DNA from: Oscarella lobularis
Lineage: Eukaryota; Porifera; Homoscleromorpha; Homosclerophorida; Oscarellidae
Reading direction: 5' to 3'
DNA: 64,000 nt
Assembly: GCF_947507565.1 (NCBI RefSeq)
Contig: NC_089175.1
Span: 6,933,733-6,997,732 of the forward strand
Shown here: positions 1 to 12,373 of the stretch, piece after piece
Layout of the letters: every line of letters starts with the position of its first letter
How positions within the stretch are numbered: position 1 is the first letter of the stretch
The notes under the pieces: generated by a model
What the model was told of the DNA's origin: nothing
Database searches by the model: none
Seen by the model: the letters and a program-made list of their open reading frames with translations, nothing else
Program-made: the position numbers and the translations under genes

Positions 1-503
1 TTCATTCACGGTGCAGTGTTCTCCAACAGGCATATGTCCTCAAATTAGTTCCGATGGTAGAGGAATAGTTTAGTTAATTTTAAGTAAAGTCTAATTCTGT
101 CTCTTCTCAGGTTCAAAGTGGATCATAATTGGTAGTGCTGCAGGAGGTGGCGTTGTTTTGTTGCTGGTGATTGTTATCGTGGTTGTTGTGGTTGTGAAAA
201 GGAACAGCAAGCATACGAAACCGACCAGGTTATTGTATAACATTTTTTCTGAATATACCATATAATTATGTAAGTAGGTACTCTGATCGCACACCGGCGT
301 CTATGAAACCGAATATCGTTCCTGTCGTGGACAATCCTGCTTACGATCGCGGAAACAATGAGCCTATTTTTCCCAGTGATGAAGAAGTTGTGTATGAATA
401 TATAGAAAACGAAAAAGCGGCTGACAAGGATAAAGAGTACGCAGAAATTGCATCTTCACAAGAAAAAGACCTTGAAGTATTGTACGAAGCGGCTGATTGG
501 TAA
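1..503 (+). CDS. 3' end of Bark-like/cadherin receptor, copy A (partial)
   Basis: These are the last three or four exons of a gene that starts outside the window. Exons read as 1-56, 111-228 and 278-503, with GT-AG introns at 57-110 and 229-277. They encode the end of the extracellular region, a single membrane helix of about 23 residues (a Gly/Ala run followed by Val/Leu/Ile), a basic stop-transfer segment (KRNSK) and a cytoplasmic tail of about 75 residues ending at TAA 501-503. The tail carries NPAY, an NPxY-type adaptor-binding motif, and acidic tyrosine motifs (VYEY, EYAEI, VLYEA). Exon borders and sequence match the end of gene B (30.4-30.8 kb) almost base for base, so this is a tandem paralogue. 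The tail is longer than that of gene B. Binding of PTB or SH2 adaptors is inferred from motifs only. Confidence 0.85.
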
Positions 504-756
504 CAGGTCAGACTCACCTATGTGTTGCTGTACGTGCGTGTCTTACAGGTTGGAATGTGTTCCAGTGGATATTTTTTGCTTGATTTTTGCCCGGTTTGTT
601 TATTGATTTGCGCTGAAAAGCATTTTGTGATCGCTACACTTTACCTTGTCTTAGCTTTCGAACTTGCCTCACCCGACTTATGTCAGTTTTCAGTTATCCG
701 TTGTATGCATGACTTTTGTATTTACATGTTTTTTCATTGCAATTCCTGATCACCGT
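504..756 (+). other. 3' flank/UTR shared with gene B
   Basis: This non-coding stretch is strongly similar to 30,820-31,130 downstream of gene B. The tandem duplication therefore extends past the stop codon. Open frames here are not supported as genes. Confidence 0.6.
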
Positions 757-925
757 GTTGTAGCGCACGCTAGTGCTTTTCATCGCCAGGAGCCAGTCAC
801 TTTCGACGCTAGGGAATAGCGTCCTACTCATGCTTCGCGGAGATGCTGAAGTCTTTGCAATGCCAATGCATCGTTTTGTCGACTGGTGACCAGTAGGTCC
901 TACAAGCAAAGAAACAGTTATACAA
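757..925. repeat. Dispersed repeat inserted in the 3' flank of copy A
   Basis: The segment begins with TAGCGCACGCTAGTG and ends near a run containing AGTTATACAAG. It interrupts similarity between the 3' flanks of copy A and gene B: the flanks match up to 'cctgatca' and resume at 'aacgaatttgaa'. A diverged second copy lies at about 1925-2075. It is probably a short non-autonomous element; I see no clear TSD. Confidence 0.5.
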
Positions 926-1924
926 GACATAAACAAGAACGAATTTGAAAGTCAGTTCCGCGTTCGATCTCTTGATACTGGGAGACCAACTTGTTGGTTC
1001 TTCGAGCGCACTCGTTGGAAGCTCCGACATGATTACATCGCCGGAACTGAACTGAATCTCTGTATGAAGGAGAAAATTGTTCTTTTAAAATTATATACAA
1101 TTGCGTCTAGGCTGTGATAGAATTTCCAATTGGGGATCGTTTTGAATCAACTTTTGCTTATGGAAAAAATTGGAGGAATTTTCATTTCAGCTTTTGTGAA
1201 ATCCTATTATGAAAATGGTTTCTCAAGTAGAATGATGCATAGAATCAATGAGATACGTTTCTCTCTATTTGTGCAGAAAGACGGCGCATGGCGCTGTAAG
1301 CGCTGGAGATTGGATTAATGGGCGGAGACACGATGAGGCTAAACGAAGCGCGAGAACCATTGCGGAAATAGTAATTGCAGAAATATTCTTTCCAATTTGA
1401 AAATATGTGCAGTACAAAGAGAAGTCCCCCAATCATTTTCTTCGTGCCTTTGCGGTTATACAAGATTGGGTGCAGGACAAGGGCCGCGAATCAACGGTAG
1501 ATGTTCTGATTAAAGTTTGTAAGGAGTGTGGTATTCATCCCGATAACGTCGTAGCTGCTTACAGGGAGCAAATCGATATTCAGTAGCGGTTTCATTCCAT
1601 ATTGTCATAGCGCCCGCAAAAATTTTACCCGTTTTATAATTTTGTACATCATCTATATACCTAGTGGAATACGTCTTCAACTGTAACTGGATCAAATCAT
1701 TTGTGAGTTCAATTTACTAGCTACTATACTACTACATTTAGTCTATATGCTACAACCTTTTATATGCATGTCTCCTTGTTGTTTTGGGCCCTATGCAACC
1801 CCGACCGGGCAGACTATTGTGTATTGTATTTTTTAGGTATTCCGCAGTTAGCTGTTTTATTTTTGCTATCTTTTTTATTGTTTATTTGTAATTGATAATT
1901 TATTTTTCTGTAATCTTTTAGCCT
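926..1924. other. Intergenic, no supported gene
   Basis: AT-rich sequence with only short overlapping open frames on both strands and no recognisable protein similarity. Nothing further is supported. Confidence 0.5.
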
Positions 1925-2075
1925 GGTTGGTAGCGTACGCTAGTGAGCTTCCATCAGTTTGTCGTCGGTCGCTTTTTACAGCGGGGAAGCCGAGCAGCGC
2001 CAACTCATGCACGCTGAAGCATTTGCAATGCAGCCAGATGTGCCGTTTCTTTGACAGCAAACAAGTACAAGAACC
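1925..2075. repeat. Second copy of the 757-925 repeat
   Basis: Shares the TAGCGTACGCTAGTG start, a middle block around 'ctcatgcacgctgaag' and 'tttgcaatgc', and the 'acaagtacaag' end with the repeat at 757-925. Confidence 0.45.
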
Positions 2076-2529
2076 GAAGTAGACGAGAAAAAACTATACC
2101 GTCTAATCGTTAGATGAGCGTAAGCATTCGAAGCGCCCTCTTCTGTCCTTAGACTCGTTTTGGGTCCCTCGTTTTTTCTTTGCGCTTCACACAGACGCAA
2201 GGCCGGTCCGTTGAACGATGCTTTTTTTTCTGCGGAAGTATTCCCGCCACTTTCTCTCACTGCATCTGCTCCCTCGTAAGCAATCGCGCGTCTATCGCCC
2301 CGTCGCCCCGTCTCTCCTTCGAAAAAAAATTGACTGTTTCTGTCCAGCGACTTAGTGAAGTCGTATTCGGGGGTCCCTATTTCGAACCCGCTCTCCATTC
2401 GGGCTTGCATCACGCACTTTGCATACTGTTTGGGCGTTTGGTAGATTATACGTCAACGTGATTGCTGAAAGAAGAATCAGTGGATCCTAAGGTTCGTCTC
2501 ATTCGTTTGGGTCCCACATGGTGTACTTA

Positions 2530-2554
2530 GGGGGGGGGGGGGGGGGGGGGGGGG
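2530..2554. repeat. Poly(G) tract
   Basis: Uninterrupted run of 25 G, directly visible. Similar C runs occur at 6056-6075 and 50834-50855. Length may be unreliable in the assembly. Confidence 0.9.
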
Positions 2555-2689
2555 TCGAAACTCCCATGTTATATACGATGCTGAGAGTGTAGACGGGACA
2601 ACATCTCGTCTTAAAGTATGTAGTTGAGAGCTTATCTGTACTTGTTTCAGTACGATAGTGTGCACGGGTCCTTGTCTTAATGCATTAGT

Positions 2690-2770
2690 TGGCGGCTGCT
2701 AGTAGGTAGGACGGTCTAGAGATTAGTACGTTGTAGCTCCTTTCCCCCGAACGTTAGCTAGCAGCCGCCA
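2690..2770. repeat. Short inverted repeat, about 80 bp
   Basis: TGGCGGCTGCTAG at the left end is the exact reverse complement of CTAGCAGCCGCCA at the right end. It could be a tiny foldback element or hairpin; no target duplication is evident. Confidence 0.5.
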
Positions 2771-3869
2771 CGTATACTTTAGACCATTTGTCAATGGGTT
2801 AACAGGTAATGTAAGACGTTGTCTCCTTCTTTTATACCAGTGTGAGTCTGTTTCTTTGACAAGTGCCCACTGTTGCCTTTTAAGCCGTTTCTTGCCGTCT
2901 TACTCCCAGGCTTCTTTCCATTGTTTCGTCGCGTTGACAACGTGCGCGATGAGATAGCAGCTGGCCAAAGTTAGCGCTTAACAATTCGGCTAGTTGTACT
3001 TTATACGAATCAAAAGTCATCACATAGAAACCGCTGTTCAACGTGCAACACGAATACAATACTTGGCCTGTCTAAAAAAGGACCTCAGACAAAACAACTT
3101 TGTGGCGGCGATTCTCTCCCTCTCCTCCAAACTTTCCCTTTACCAGTCTATTGACGAGCGGAATGTCCCGTTTTAGCAGTTCTGTTATCTCGCTTCTTAG
3201 AACTGTTAGACATTCGCCACTCTTTAGGACGACGTTCTATTCTTTCTTCACCTGCAATCTTTCTTGAGCAGATTTGGTGCAACTGAGCACGATTGAGGCG
3301 GCATAGGTGCGGGGGATTTGAGCCGAGGAGGCGTCTTGCACTTTCGGCAACTCATCGAGTGCATTTAAATAATCCGCAATACCCACGACTTCTAATAATA
3401 GTTCGGGCCCCCAGGGAAATACCCTTGGCTGTCTTTCTTAATTTTGGCCCGCCCTTCTTCGAGTTCGTTTCTCCAGCTGCAGCTTAGTCGTCGAGCTGCC
3501 ACTGAACCATGGGGCCAGGAAATCGTCCACCTTGAAATGTCTTTGTCTTCTCTTTCTTCCTACATGTGACGTACGTACTTGAGAGAGCGCCTTATTTTCG
3601 AAAAAAAGTGGGCAAATAAATAATAGTGGAAAAATAAATATTAGGAAGCATTCTTCGCGCTAAGTCTATCGCTCTCTTCCGCCTTTCTTTTGGCACTTCG
3701 TCGCTGTTAATCCGGGTTTGGAGACACCGACGCCGAGCGATAAAATCGAACACCCATCGCGTTTGCTTCGAGAAGCAGCGCTTACGAGCCATTATCATAG
3801 AGTTTTACAACAGTTTTAATTGATACAAGAAAGAAAAAAACGCTGCATGCACTCGATCGCTGGCAAACT

Positions 3870-4150
3870 CCTTCCGATCGTTCCTTCTTCGATTTGATCG
3901 TTTCGTCTTCGTTTTCTTGAGCCTTCTCGCCCATATTTCTACCTAAAAAACATCCCGTCGTTCCGTCGTCGATTTCTTGAGCTCTTTCTTTCACGTTTCT
4001 GTCGAAAAAAGAAGAAGATTCGTCTCTGTCGTTCCATCTTCGTCTTCTTGAGCCTTCTCGTCCACATATCGATCTAAAAACAAAACATATTGCTCTCCGT
4101 CGTTCCGTCTTTGATTTCTTGAGCTCTCTCGTCCACGCTTCCACCTAAAA
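3870..4150. repeat. Degenerate tandem repeat, period about 60 bp
   Basis: About four to five units, each with a 'cgtcgttccgtc' block, a 'cttgagc' block and an A-rich tail (CTAAAAAA). The unit explains the repetitive minus-strand frames here, which are not genes. Confidence 0.7.
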
Positions 4151-5619
4151 AAAGAAAAAAGTTAGTATATGTCAAAAAATCGTTGTACGTACCTTTTTGC
4201 TGCGTCCGTATTCGCGCTATCCAGGCTACACCGCGCGGAGGTTCGGACGCTTCGTAGCCCAAGGCAGCCACCGCAAAAGCAATGGCCACCCGTTCCAAAA
4301 ATTGTCGGGCGAGCCACGACGTCATCAGCCACCCCACCGGTACCCGCCTGGATGAGAGACGGCCCCTAATACCGTAGTCTCCCGGCGCGGTGGTACCAAA
4401 AAACCCTTCGGTATGTGTTCCTGAGAAGAACCGGGGCTACTGGAAGTGGAGAGCGGCCGACCACCGTTTGTAGGAGTCGACAGTAAAGACAGTGCATGCC
4501 GGAATCGAAGTCTCCTGGGTCGGATTATCATTGGTCTAATCGCACTGTCGGGTGAGAAAAGTGCCGGCAACCAGGCCATGGTTGAACACCCCCTCTGAGC
4601 CGTTTCTCACTCGAGCCTAACGTGAGTCGTGCCCATTAGCGACAATAAGACCGCAGTAATCGCGAATCCCAGTGCGTAGACCGAGGCCGAAGCCCCCCAT
4701 TGCCCTGCCTACAGGCTCCGGCACGGCATTATACCGTGGGCCACGCTGAGTCAACTATCCAGACTTGCCTTTTGCCAAATCTCCCGGGTCGATCCGTCAA
4801 GGACGAGACGCAGATTGCTCCGCTACCCATCCACCCTCAGCCGCGACTGAAGGAAATTGGGGGCGCGCTCTGCTTATATACTGTGGCCCCGCCCATCGCT
4901 CTTATTGGCTTGCTGGTTTCCGCTCTTCGTGATCATTGGCCCTTTGGAAAGAAGGTGTCAAAAGGCAAACCGGTTTCGATTCCGGTTTGACGTAATATTG
5001 CATAACGATTTCGGTTAGAGGCGACAGATATCGCACCTGCATCGAACAAGATGGCGAAGAAAACGTGGCCGCGACGAAACGAAAACGCTGTTAGGTACGT
5101 CTTTTCGTTGTTTTTCGCCGCTCATTTCGTCGCACGAAGATACGGGCGTACGATTCACGTGATACGGAATGATCGATGGGGAAGAAGTTCGTTTCGAGGC
5201 CATTCTCGACCGAATTCGAGCGCAACGCGGCGTCTACTACGATTAATCTGCAGAGAAGTAGGAGCGCAACTCGTCGTTCGCTTGGAAAAGCGAAGGAGAA
5301 CGTCGAATATCTTTCCTAGCGCCTCGAGCGAACTTTCCGAGCTAAGTATAAGGCCTAAAACGCTATTTTTTCTGTAAGGCGAACGCAGTTTTGTCAGCGG
5401 AATAGGCAGTCGTTTCGAAAAGCCAAACAATCTCGTCAAAACGGCGAAAATCGAATGCGAGGACGTTCGTCTCGCCTTCAATCATCTCAAAGACGCAATC
5501 TGAGCCAAAGAGGCTTAGGACAGGTGGAGGGATTCTCGTCAGGAATTGAACGTTTTATCGATAGTCTCAAGTCTACGAGATAACCGGAATCGTCTCAAGG
5601 AGAAGAAAATGACGTAAGG
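4151..5619. other. Intergenic, no supported gene
   Basis: Moderately GC-rich with overlapping short frames on both strands. Around 5380-5510 a plus frame reads as a helical segment (ECEDVRLAFNHLKDAI) that may be a further decayed piece of the plakin-like exon downstream, but it is too short to call. Confidence 0.4.
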
Positions 5620-6033
5620 GCTGAAACGATCGGAAGCGTTTGCTGGTTTGTTGGACGAGCTGAGGCCGTGGATACACGAGAGACAGGGAGACTGGATAAG
5701 GCGTACCCTGTAATGGCTACGCCCGATACGGTGAAAAACGGATCGACGTTCACACGGTAAAACATATTGATACTAATAAGTTTTTTTTAATTTTTGGTTT
5801 TGTTGCAGCCTTTGTGTGCCGAAGTTGTTCGATTCCAGGATAAGTTTGGCGATTCTTTACTCGAGCTCATCCCCGACGTAAGTGCCGGCGTGAATGTGGT
5901 GAAAAGTCAGGTCGCTGATACAAAGGAGAAATACGATCGCCTAACGACGTCGGCTCACGAGCGAAAAACGATCCTAAAGGGAAAAGTCCCAGCGAAACCC
6001 GAAGTCATAAAGAAGAAAACGGAACAAGTCCAG
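5620..6033 (+). pseudogene. Spectrin-repeat (plakin-like) exon remnant
   Basis: Two pieces look like consecutive spectrin repeats of a plakin-type cytoskeletal linker. At about 5640-5710 the frame reads AFAGLLDELRPWIHE. After an intron ending in 'ttgttgcag' near 5808, an exon of about 225 bp (5809-6033) reads as a continuous amphipathic helix with KEKYDRLTTSAHERK, closed by a good donor (CAG|GTGAGG). A stop (TAA) at about 5711 follows the first piece, and no flanking exons are recognisable, so it is read as a decayed fragment. Assignment to the plakin/dystonin group comes from pattern recognition; other spectrin-repeat proteins are possible. Confidence 0.4.
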
Positions 6034-6047
6034 GTGAGGCGAATTGA

Positions 6048-6960
<913 letters not shown>

Positions 6961-7261
6961 AGTCAGAATGCTACTACCATGCTTACACAATAGACCGTTG
7001 CGTAATCTGATATGCATCGTCCTATGTTTCTATAGAACGATGAGCGATGCATCGCCCCTTGGCTTCTATAGAACGATGTGCAGCTTCAGATAATGTCTTG
7101 GTGACGAAGTTTCTCCTAAGGCTTTTATTTCTCCACGAATGTTTTTGGTTGGCACATGTATACAGTTACGAATTGAAATACATCATGTTTATTTAGGTCT
7201 CCAAGAAAGTTCCCGGCGTTTATTGAAGTTTTCGTTCGGATGTCGTCCATCACCTCTGGGC
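6961..7261. other. Spacer, no gene seen
   Basis: Contains a local duplication/inversion of 'ttctatagaacgatg' around 7030-7080. No coding signal. Confidence 0.4.
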
Positions 7262-7655
7262 CCCGAGGTGACTAAATTAAACCGGCCCAACTCTTGAGCC
7301 AGAGAGGTTAAACGTGGCTTGAACGCAGGGGATTCAATCCCCTACTCCCGTGGCACGAGTGATAAACTGCCACCCCACTTAGGAAGACGCGGTGGGTCAC
7401 AATAGCGGTCCCCCTGGAACCAGGCCGGCAGAACTCACATCCGAGGGCTGCCGGTCCCAGGCGTCCGAGCCGGGAGACTAAACAGGCTCTAACTCCGACG
7501 GGGGAGTAGGGAGGATGACCCCCACCCAACCGAAGCCTGTGCGGACCCCTCGCGGTCCGTGCAGGTGGACAGCGAAACAGAGAAGATCCATGCGCAATTT
7601 TTTTCAGAATTTCCGGTTTACTTCCGGGATTTATTAAATAAAATATTATGAACAT
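7262..7655 (-). repeat. Dispersed short element, SINE-like, copy 1
   Basis: A GC-rich block of about 380 bp shares several segments with 60,385-60,735: 'gacgcggtgggtcacaat', 'agcggtcccc', 'actcacatccgagg', and the end 'cttccggg...ttatt' followed by 'aaata'. Read on the minus strand, GGGGATTGAATCCCC resembles a pol III B box with a possible A box about 35 bp upstream, which would fit a tRNA-derived SINE. The dispersed-repeat call is firm; the SINE class is an inference. Confidence 0.55.
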
Positions 7656-8689
7656 GCCTACGTCTACGCTATTGTCTGTGTTCGACGCGACGTGCCGGAC
7701 GAGACCTCTTCGAGAAGGTCTCGGAGCAGTTTCAAATCTAATGCAGGGTCATGCTCAGGACCCTGTCACCACTACTGCTACAACTATCTAGACTAGCACT
7801 ACGGCAACCTAACTAACTATAAAAAAGCTGCTGTTTAATTAATTAAAAATACTTCGTTTCTGTTTTTCTTTTGTTCTTTGAGTTTCCCCTTGACTGACGG
7901 GAAGAAAAGACTTCGAGATGTAGCAACACCTCAACAGATATACCACCTTACCTAAAATAAGACCAGAATTAATATTGCACGGCGGAAGAAAGCTATAGAA
8001 ATAATTTACATTCGTTTGCGACGGAAAGTTGGCGGTAAAGTTGAAGTGGAGCAACTCCTGAAGCCTCACAAGATTCACTAAAGAATACATGTGACCATCT
8101 AAATGCACCAGAAACCTTTTTTGTGGCGAATATCACTCACTATAAGAGACCTCACCGACTTCAAATGGTGTTCGGATTGCCGATGCCTGAAATCGCTTGT
8201 AGACGTGTTCTGCATTGAAGAAAACGCCGTGCACACGTGTTGCCATGGTCACCACAGACCTGGGCAACAAACGCTCGGCATGGGTGAAATCACTGCAGTT
8301 TTCGTCGTCGTCATGGTAACACACTTTGGTCTTTTCCTTGATGAGCAAAGCGATATGCTTCCAACTAATATTTTGACTGAAAATTCAACGTGAGAACGAT
8401 TTCCAGATAGAGACCCTCTTCCTCTTACGTTTTCAAATTCATTATCATTAGAATGTTGATGAGTTGTAATAGGCACCCGTCAGGCCTGGAAGCGGAAAGA
8501 CATCCAATCGAGCAGCCGTTACAAAGATCTTATAAGAGTCAGAAAGATTTGACTACGCAGAAAAATATTCACGTGATATTTACCTTGGAGAGGAAATGCT
8601 TCAATGTGAGGCGTGACTGTGTACGCTTACGTTGGTTCCAACTCTCCCGTTCAAACACTCAAGGGTACTACTAACAGGAATATTTGAGT
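7656..8689. other. Intergenic, no clear gene
   Basis: Short frames on both strands only. The minus strand may hold further poorly preserved pieces of the alanyl-tRNA synthetase fragment beside it, but I cannot identify any with confidence. Confidence 0.35.
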
Positions 8690-9178
8690 TTTGGCCGCTA
8701 CATACTGCTCTAGATTGACAGTCAGACCTTGCTCTTGAGTCTTCTCCCATGGAGTTGGATCAATCGAGCGGAAAACCGTACGTGTCGTAGAGACGCCAAG
8801 CGACATCGCCTTGAGAAAACGGTTAGCTCATTTTATTAATCAACGTATTTTCCCATACCGGGTATGACTTTGTCCTTCAAGCCAGTGGTTGCTCTCTCGA
8901 AGAGACGTCGACCGCGGGCAAGCGTCTTCAAAAAACTGAGCCTCTTCGTCGTCAATAATGTCTATCACTTCCTGCGGATCCCGAGCTATTTCCGGAAAGG
9001 AATCGCCCTGAAAAAAATAGAGACTTTTCAAAAATAAAACGCGCTGACCAAAATTTCCACAACCGTGTGCACCAAACTGCCAAACATGCCCGGCGAAGCG
9101 TTCATCTTCTCGGAAGCAAATCGAACAGCGCGACGCAAAATTCGTCTCATAAACGTAGCTACACAATAATCTCATAAT
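8690..9178 (-). pseudogene. Alanyl-tRNA synthetase fragment (probably broken)
   Basis: The minus strand encodes the part of alanyl-tRNA synthetase after the class II catalytic core. A first exon from about 9170 reads [21 protein letters not shown] short intron ends at 'tttttttcag' near 9010. The next exon reads GDSFPEIARDPQEVIDIIDD, then the family block LARGRRLFERA. A further piece near 8790-8820 reads GDVAWRLYDTYGFPLD and another reads EQGLTVNLEQY. The frame shifts by one base in a run of six T (A in the plus strand near 8930), and again after GFPLD. Normal AlaRS is about 950 residues, so this is a small fragment. Sequencing error in the homopolymer is possible, but the missing flanking parts favour a decayed copy. 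Confidence 0.7.
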
Positions 9179-9614
9179 TCCCTACGCACTCCCCGTCCTT
9201 TTCCCCTCTCCTACCCTCGGCCTGTATTGTCCGTGCGCGCGATCAGCCAACACGCGATAAGCCATGTCAATGACGTCGACCGTCGACGTCATTGAGGCCC
9301 ACTTTACCCATGTAGGGTCTCATACTAGTTTTCTATATAAAATATGTAGTCATGTACAGTACTTCTATAGCAAGATGACAACTAACCTGCTCAATGGCTT
9401 TGAAGAGGGAAGTGAAGAGATCGGTGTGCCATAGTTGGACATGGAATGTTATTAATTAATAAATTAATTATTCACGTTGCTTACCAGTCTAACTGTAAAC
9501 AAAGAATCGGTGCTCTTTATTTTCAGACAAATCCACGTCATCAATGGCTTTTTAATTGTATGTGCTGCTCATATTCACTTCCCGGCTGATGGTAGTCTAT
9601 TGAAACGCTCACAC

Positions 9615-11530
9615 TCACACAAAAGTGTTCATCACTTCCAGACCCAACTTCGCCGAAAACTTGTGCTTTGGCAACAGTTCCTGCATGAAACCAGTGTATT
9701 TCTATTCAAGTTAGCCGGCAAATGCGTTACCTTGACTTCTGAAAGTAAGGCTCGAGCTAAGGAAAATTTCTTCACTTGCATCGCAGCCCGAATGAGAGTG
9801 ATTACAAAGGTGTGCCTCTGCCCTGAACTCCAGCGGGGAGCACAGCATTTGGAAGAATCAAAGAAACAGCCTACCAAACGAAAGTTCTACGTGGAAGTTT
9901 ATAACATTAATTATTTGATATAAAAATACCTTTTCGTATTCTTCGCTTCCGAAGGCAAGGAGTGCTTCACACAAGGGAATTCCAACCTAAGGAGCAAACG
10001 CTGAGAGAAGACATGATAATCATTAAAAAGAGTCCCTTTGAACCTCATTTGTCGCCCAAGCATTGTGGCTCTTCACCGATCCACACTGACTATTTAGAGA
10101 TAGATGCTAGCAAAAAGATTTCACTCCAACGACTTACTGTACCTGTAAGAGATTTCGTTCCAGAAGAAGTCTCCTTTGCCATACCTAAGAAAAAGAAACG
10201 CCTGAAAAAAACCTCTTATCTCTACCTAATTAATTGTTCGATATTTACTCACCATGCCGTTGAATGTCTATTGGAATATTCATTTACTTTTTCTATCAAT
10301 CCAGCCCAACGCTCTTCACCAACGTCAATGCCAGTACACTGCAATAGCCGTATACAATACGTAATCGTTGAAATTGAAGGTACCTCAATTCGCCACAGAA
10401 GAGAAACAGCATCGACAAAGGCTGCCACATCGTTCACTGTTAGTTTCAAGACAGTATCATACTCTTTCAGAGCTGCGTCCAAATCGCCAGCGTCTGAAAC
10501 ACAGACAAGAACTATATAGTTCAAGGTCATTGTCTGATTTTGAATCAGGGGCTGTTGACGTTGTCTTCGAATGTCCTCTAAACGCGCCTTTTTAACCTCT
10601 CACTCACCAAGATAACATAGTCATGTGGACGCAGAGTCCTCCTTCTACCCAGTGTTTCCTCGACTTGATCAATAGGTCAATTTCCCTTTCGGGCGACTCC
10701 GTCGCACCGTAGACGTGGCTCAGGGCGTGAAAGGCCCAAGGCAAAGCGGGATTGAGCGAGAGAGAGCGTTCAGCTACCTCAATCGCCTTGCTCATCAAAC
10801 CTGACTCTTCCAGCCCAAAAGAATACCTAAAAATAAAGCAATTACTTTCAGCTATCCGTCTACCTGAGACTCACATGCTAAGAAGGTGAGGATAGCGATT
10901 CATCCCATGCTGGAAGTATTCCAGCAATGCAGCCTCATTTATTTTTTTCCGGTTCTCACAGGAAGATGTAGGCCTCATTGACACCTCGAATGGCAAATAT
11001 GTCTGGAGATACAGTAATAGAACAAATACATATACAAATTTCAACTGTACAAACAAAAGTTGACTTCATCTAACTGTACCTCTTGGAAACTTCAGAAGAA
11101 TGTCTTCCCAGATGTCAACGGCAGCCTTTTTGACATTGACCAATTTGCGTTCCATCGTCTCGACGTGTCGCCTTTCTCTCCACGTGAGATCGTTTTGATC
11201 TTCACTATTGATTGCTTTCGCCGATTCTTGCACTAGAGTCTAATTGACCGTTTTCGTCTGCACCGATGCCGCCGACCGTCAGAAGAAGAATAGCCTGAAT
11301 ATAGAAACAGAGATGGTAACCGTGATCGCGTCAATTTGGAATTCGCTTTCACTTTGAAGACGTTGGCCAACACGAAGTGGGGATCGAGCTCCAGAGCTTT
11401 CTGCAGGTGGCGGACTCGGACTGACGTTGTACGTCAACAGAGCGACGAATGCGTCGTGCAGACAAGCGACCGCGTCAGGATCGGTCGTCGTGTACGTAAG
11501 ACCAAGCGGACAAAGGAACCTCTGGGCCAT
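9615..11530 (-). CDS. TTC38: TTC38-like tetratricopeptide repeat protein
   Basis: A multi-exon gene on the minus strand, ATG at 11528-11530, stop at 9615-9617. Exons in order match TTC38: LTYTTTDPDAVACLHDAF; KALELDPHFVLANVFKV; RRHVETMERKLV leading to DIWEDILLKFP; FAIRGVNEAYIFL; HGMNRYPHLLSM; YSFGLEE then LNPALPWAFHALSHVYG; GDLDAALKEYDTVLKL and DAVSLLWRIE; IDVGEERWAGLIEKV; QVKKFSLARALLSEV; and the final LLPKHKFSAKLGLEVMNTF. Introns are about 50-60 bp; one reads GTGAG to CCAG over 50 bp near 10,945-10,895. The first exon appears shifted by one base near 11,415 (between ALLTYN and the HLQKALELD piece), which is either an error or an early lesion. TTC38 is widely conserved and its biochemical role is poorly known. 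Exon ends are approximate. Confidence 0.8.
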
Positions 11531-12373
11531 AGCCTCTGAGCTCCCGGGCGCGGCCTAGAGCTCGCGTTACAAATGTTCCCCCCACCTGAATTCTCTCTCC
11601 CCTTCAAAGCTTTTAGATTATGTTAGTGCTTAGCTTACTGTCATAAAGCTCAGAAGAAGAAGAAGACATCCAACCATACGTTTTTCTCGTTCAAGCGTGC
11701 AAAGCGGTGCTCGCCACTTTTGACTACCTTCTGAGATCGGCCCACTGATGATGCGCCAGCCAAATCCTTCCCCTTTCTCTTTTGCGCCTAGAAAAACTCC
11801 CAAGTTCAAAAAGACACATTCAACGTAGTCGAACGAAAAATACCCTGGGAGATGCGGTTTCTTTTTTATTTCCCTTCTCTTCTATTAGCGTTACAAGATT
11901 GTTGCAACGACGCTGAAGTTCCTAATAAGACAATAGCCAAATGCAGTTGGTTCTACTGTAGTACAGGTCATCCGCGAGAGAACTTACGGCAGCAGTGCGA
12001 GCTTTTATAAACCAATCGAAAAGAAATTGAGGCGCGTTTCAAACGCACAGCCGTTCTCTATTCGTCATAGGCGTTCTCCTTCTCCAGGCCAAGTTTGTAG
12101 AGCATGCAAATCTAAGAAACGCCACATCAAATATACTAGTAAGAGTGGTCAATTAGCTAAAGAGAAGTAGGTGCTTCGGAGCTAACTTCCGGTAATTGGG
12201 TGGATAGTGAGAGAGATCGCAAATGCTTACAAGGAATCTATCTTCGTCTTCAACGTAATTCTTTCAATTGTTGGTACCGTATTGAATTTTGGGCTGCTGG
12301 AAGAGAGACCGATATCTAGCCATCTGAAAACGAAAGGATATTCAGAATGGGCGTTCTCATCAGGTCTACTGCA
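11531..12373. other. Intergenic, upstream of the TTC38-like gene
   Basis: No gene seen. This should hold the promoter of the TTC38-like gene; no core element is clear. Confidence 0.4.

Larger units (their letters stand above)
2076..3865. other. Intergenic, low-complexity patches, no supported gene
   Basis: Contains a 25-base G run at 2530-2554 and a short inverted repeat at about 2690-2770. The 145-codon minus frame at 1976-2413 has no recognisable domain and is not called. Confidence 0.5.

Noticed and set aside
1976-2461. 145-codon minus frame and 93-codon plus frame
   Set aside because: They overlap each other, have no recognisable domain, and part falls in a repeat.
3782-4337. Minus frames of 87-120 codons
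   Set aside because: Explained by the 60-bp tandem repeat.
7300-7360. A tRNA gene on the minus strand
   Set aside because: Only a B-box-like motif is present; no cloverleaf can be drawn, and the sequence recurs as a dispersed repeat.
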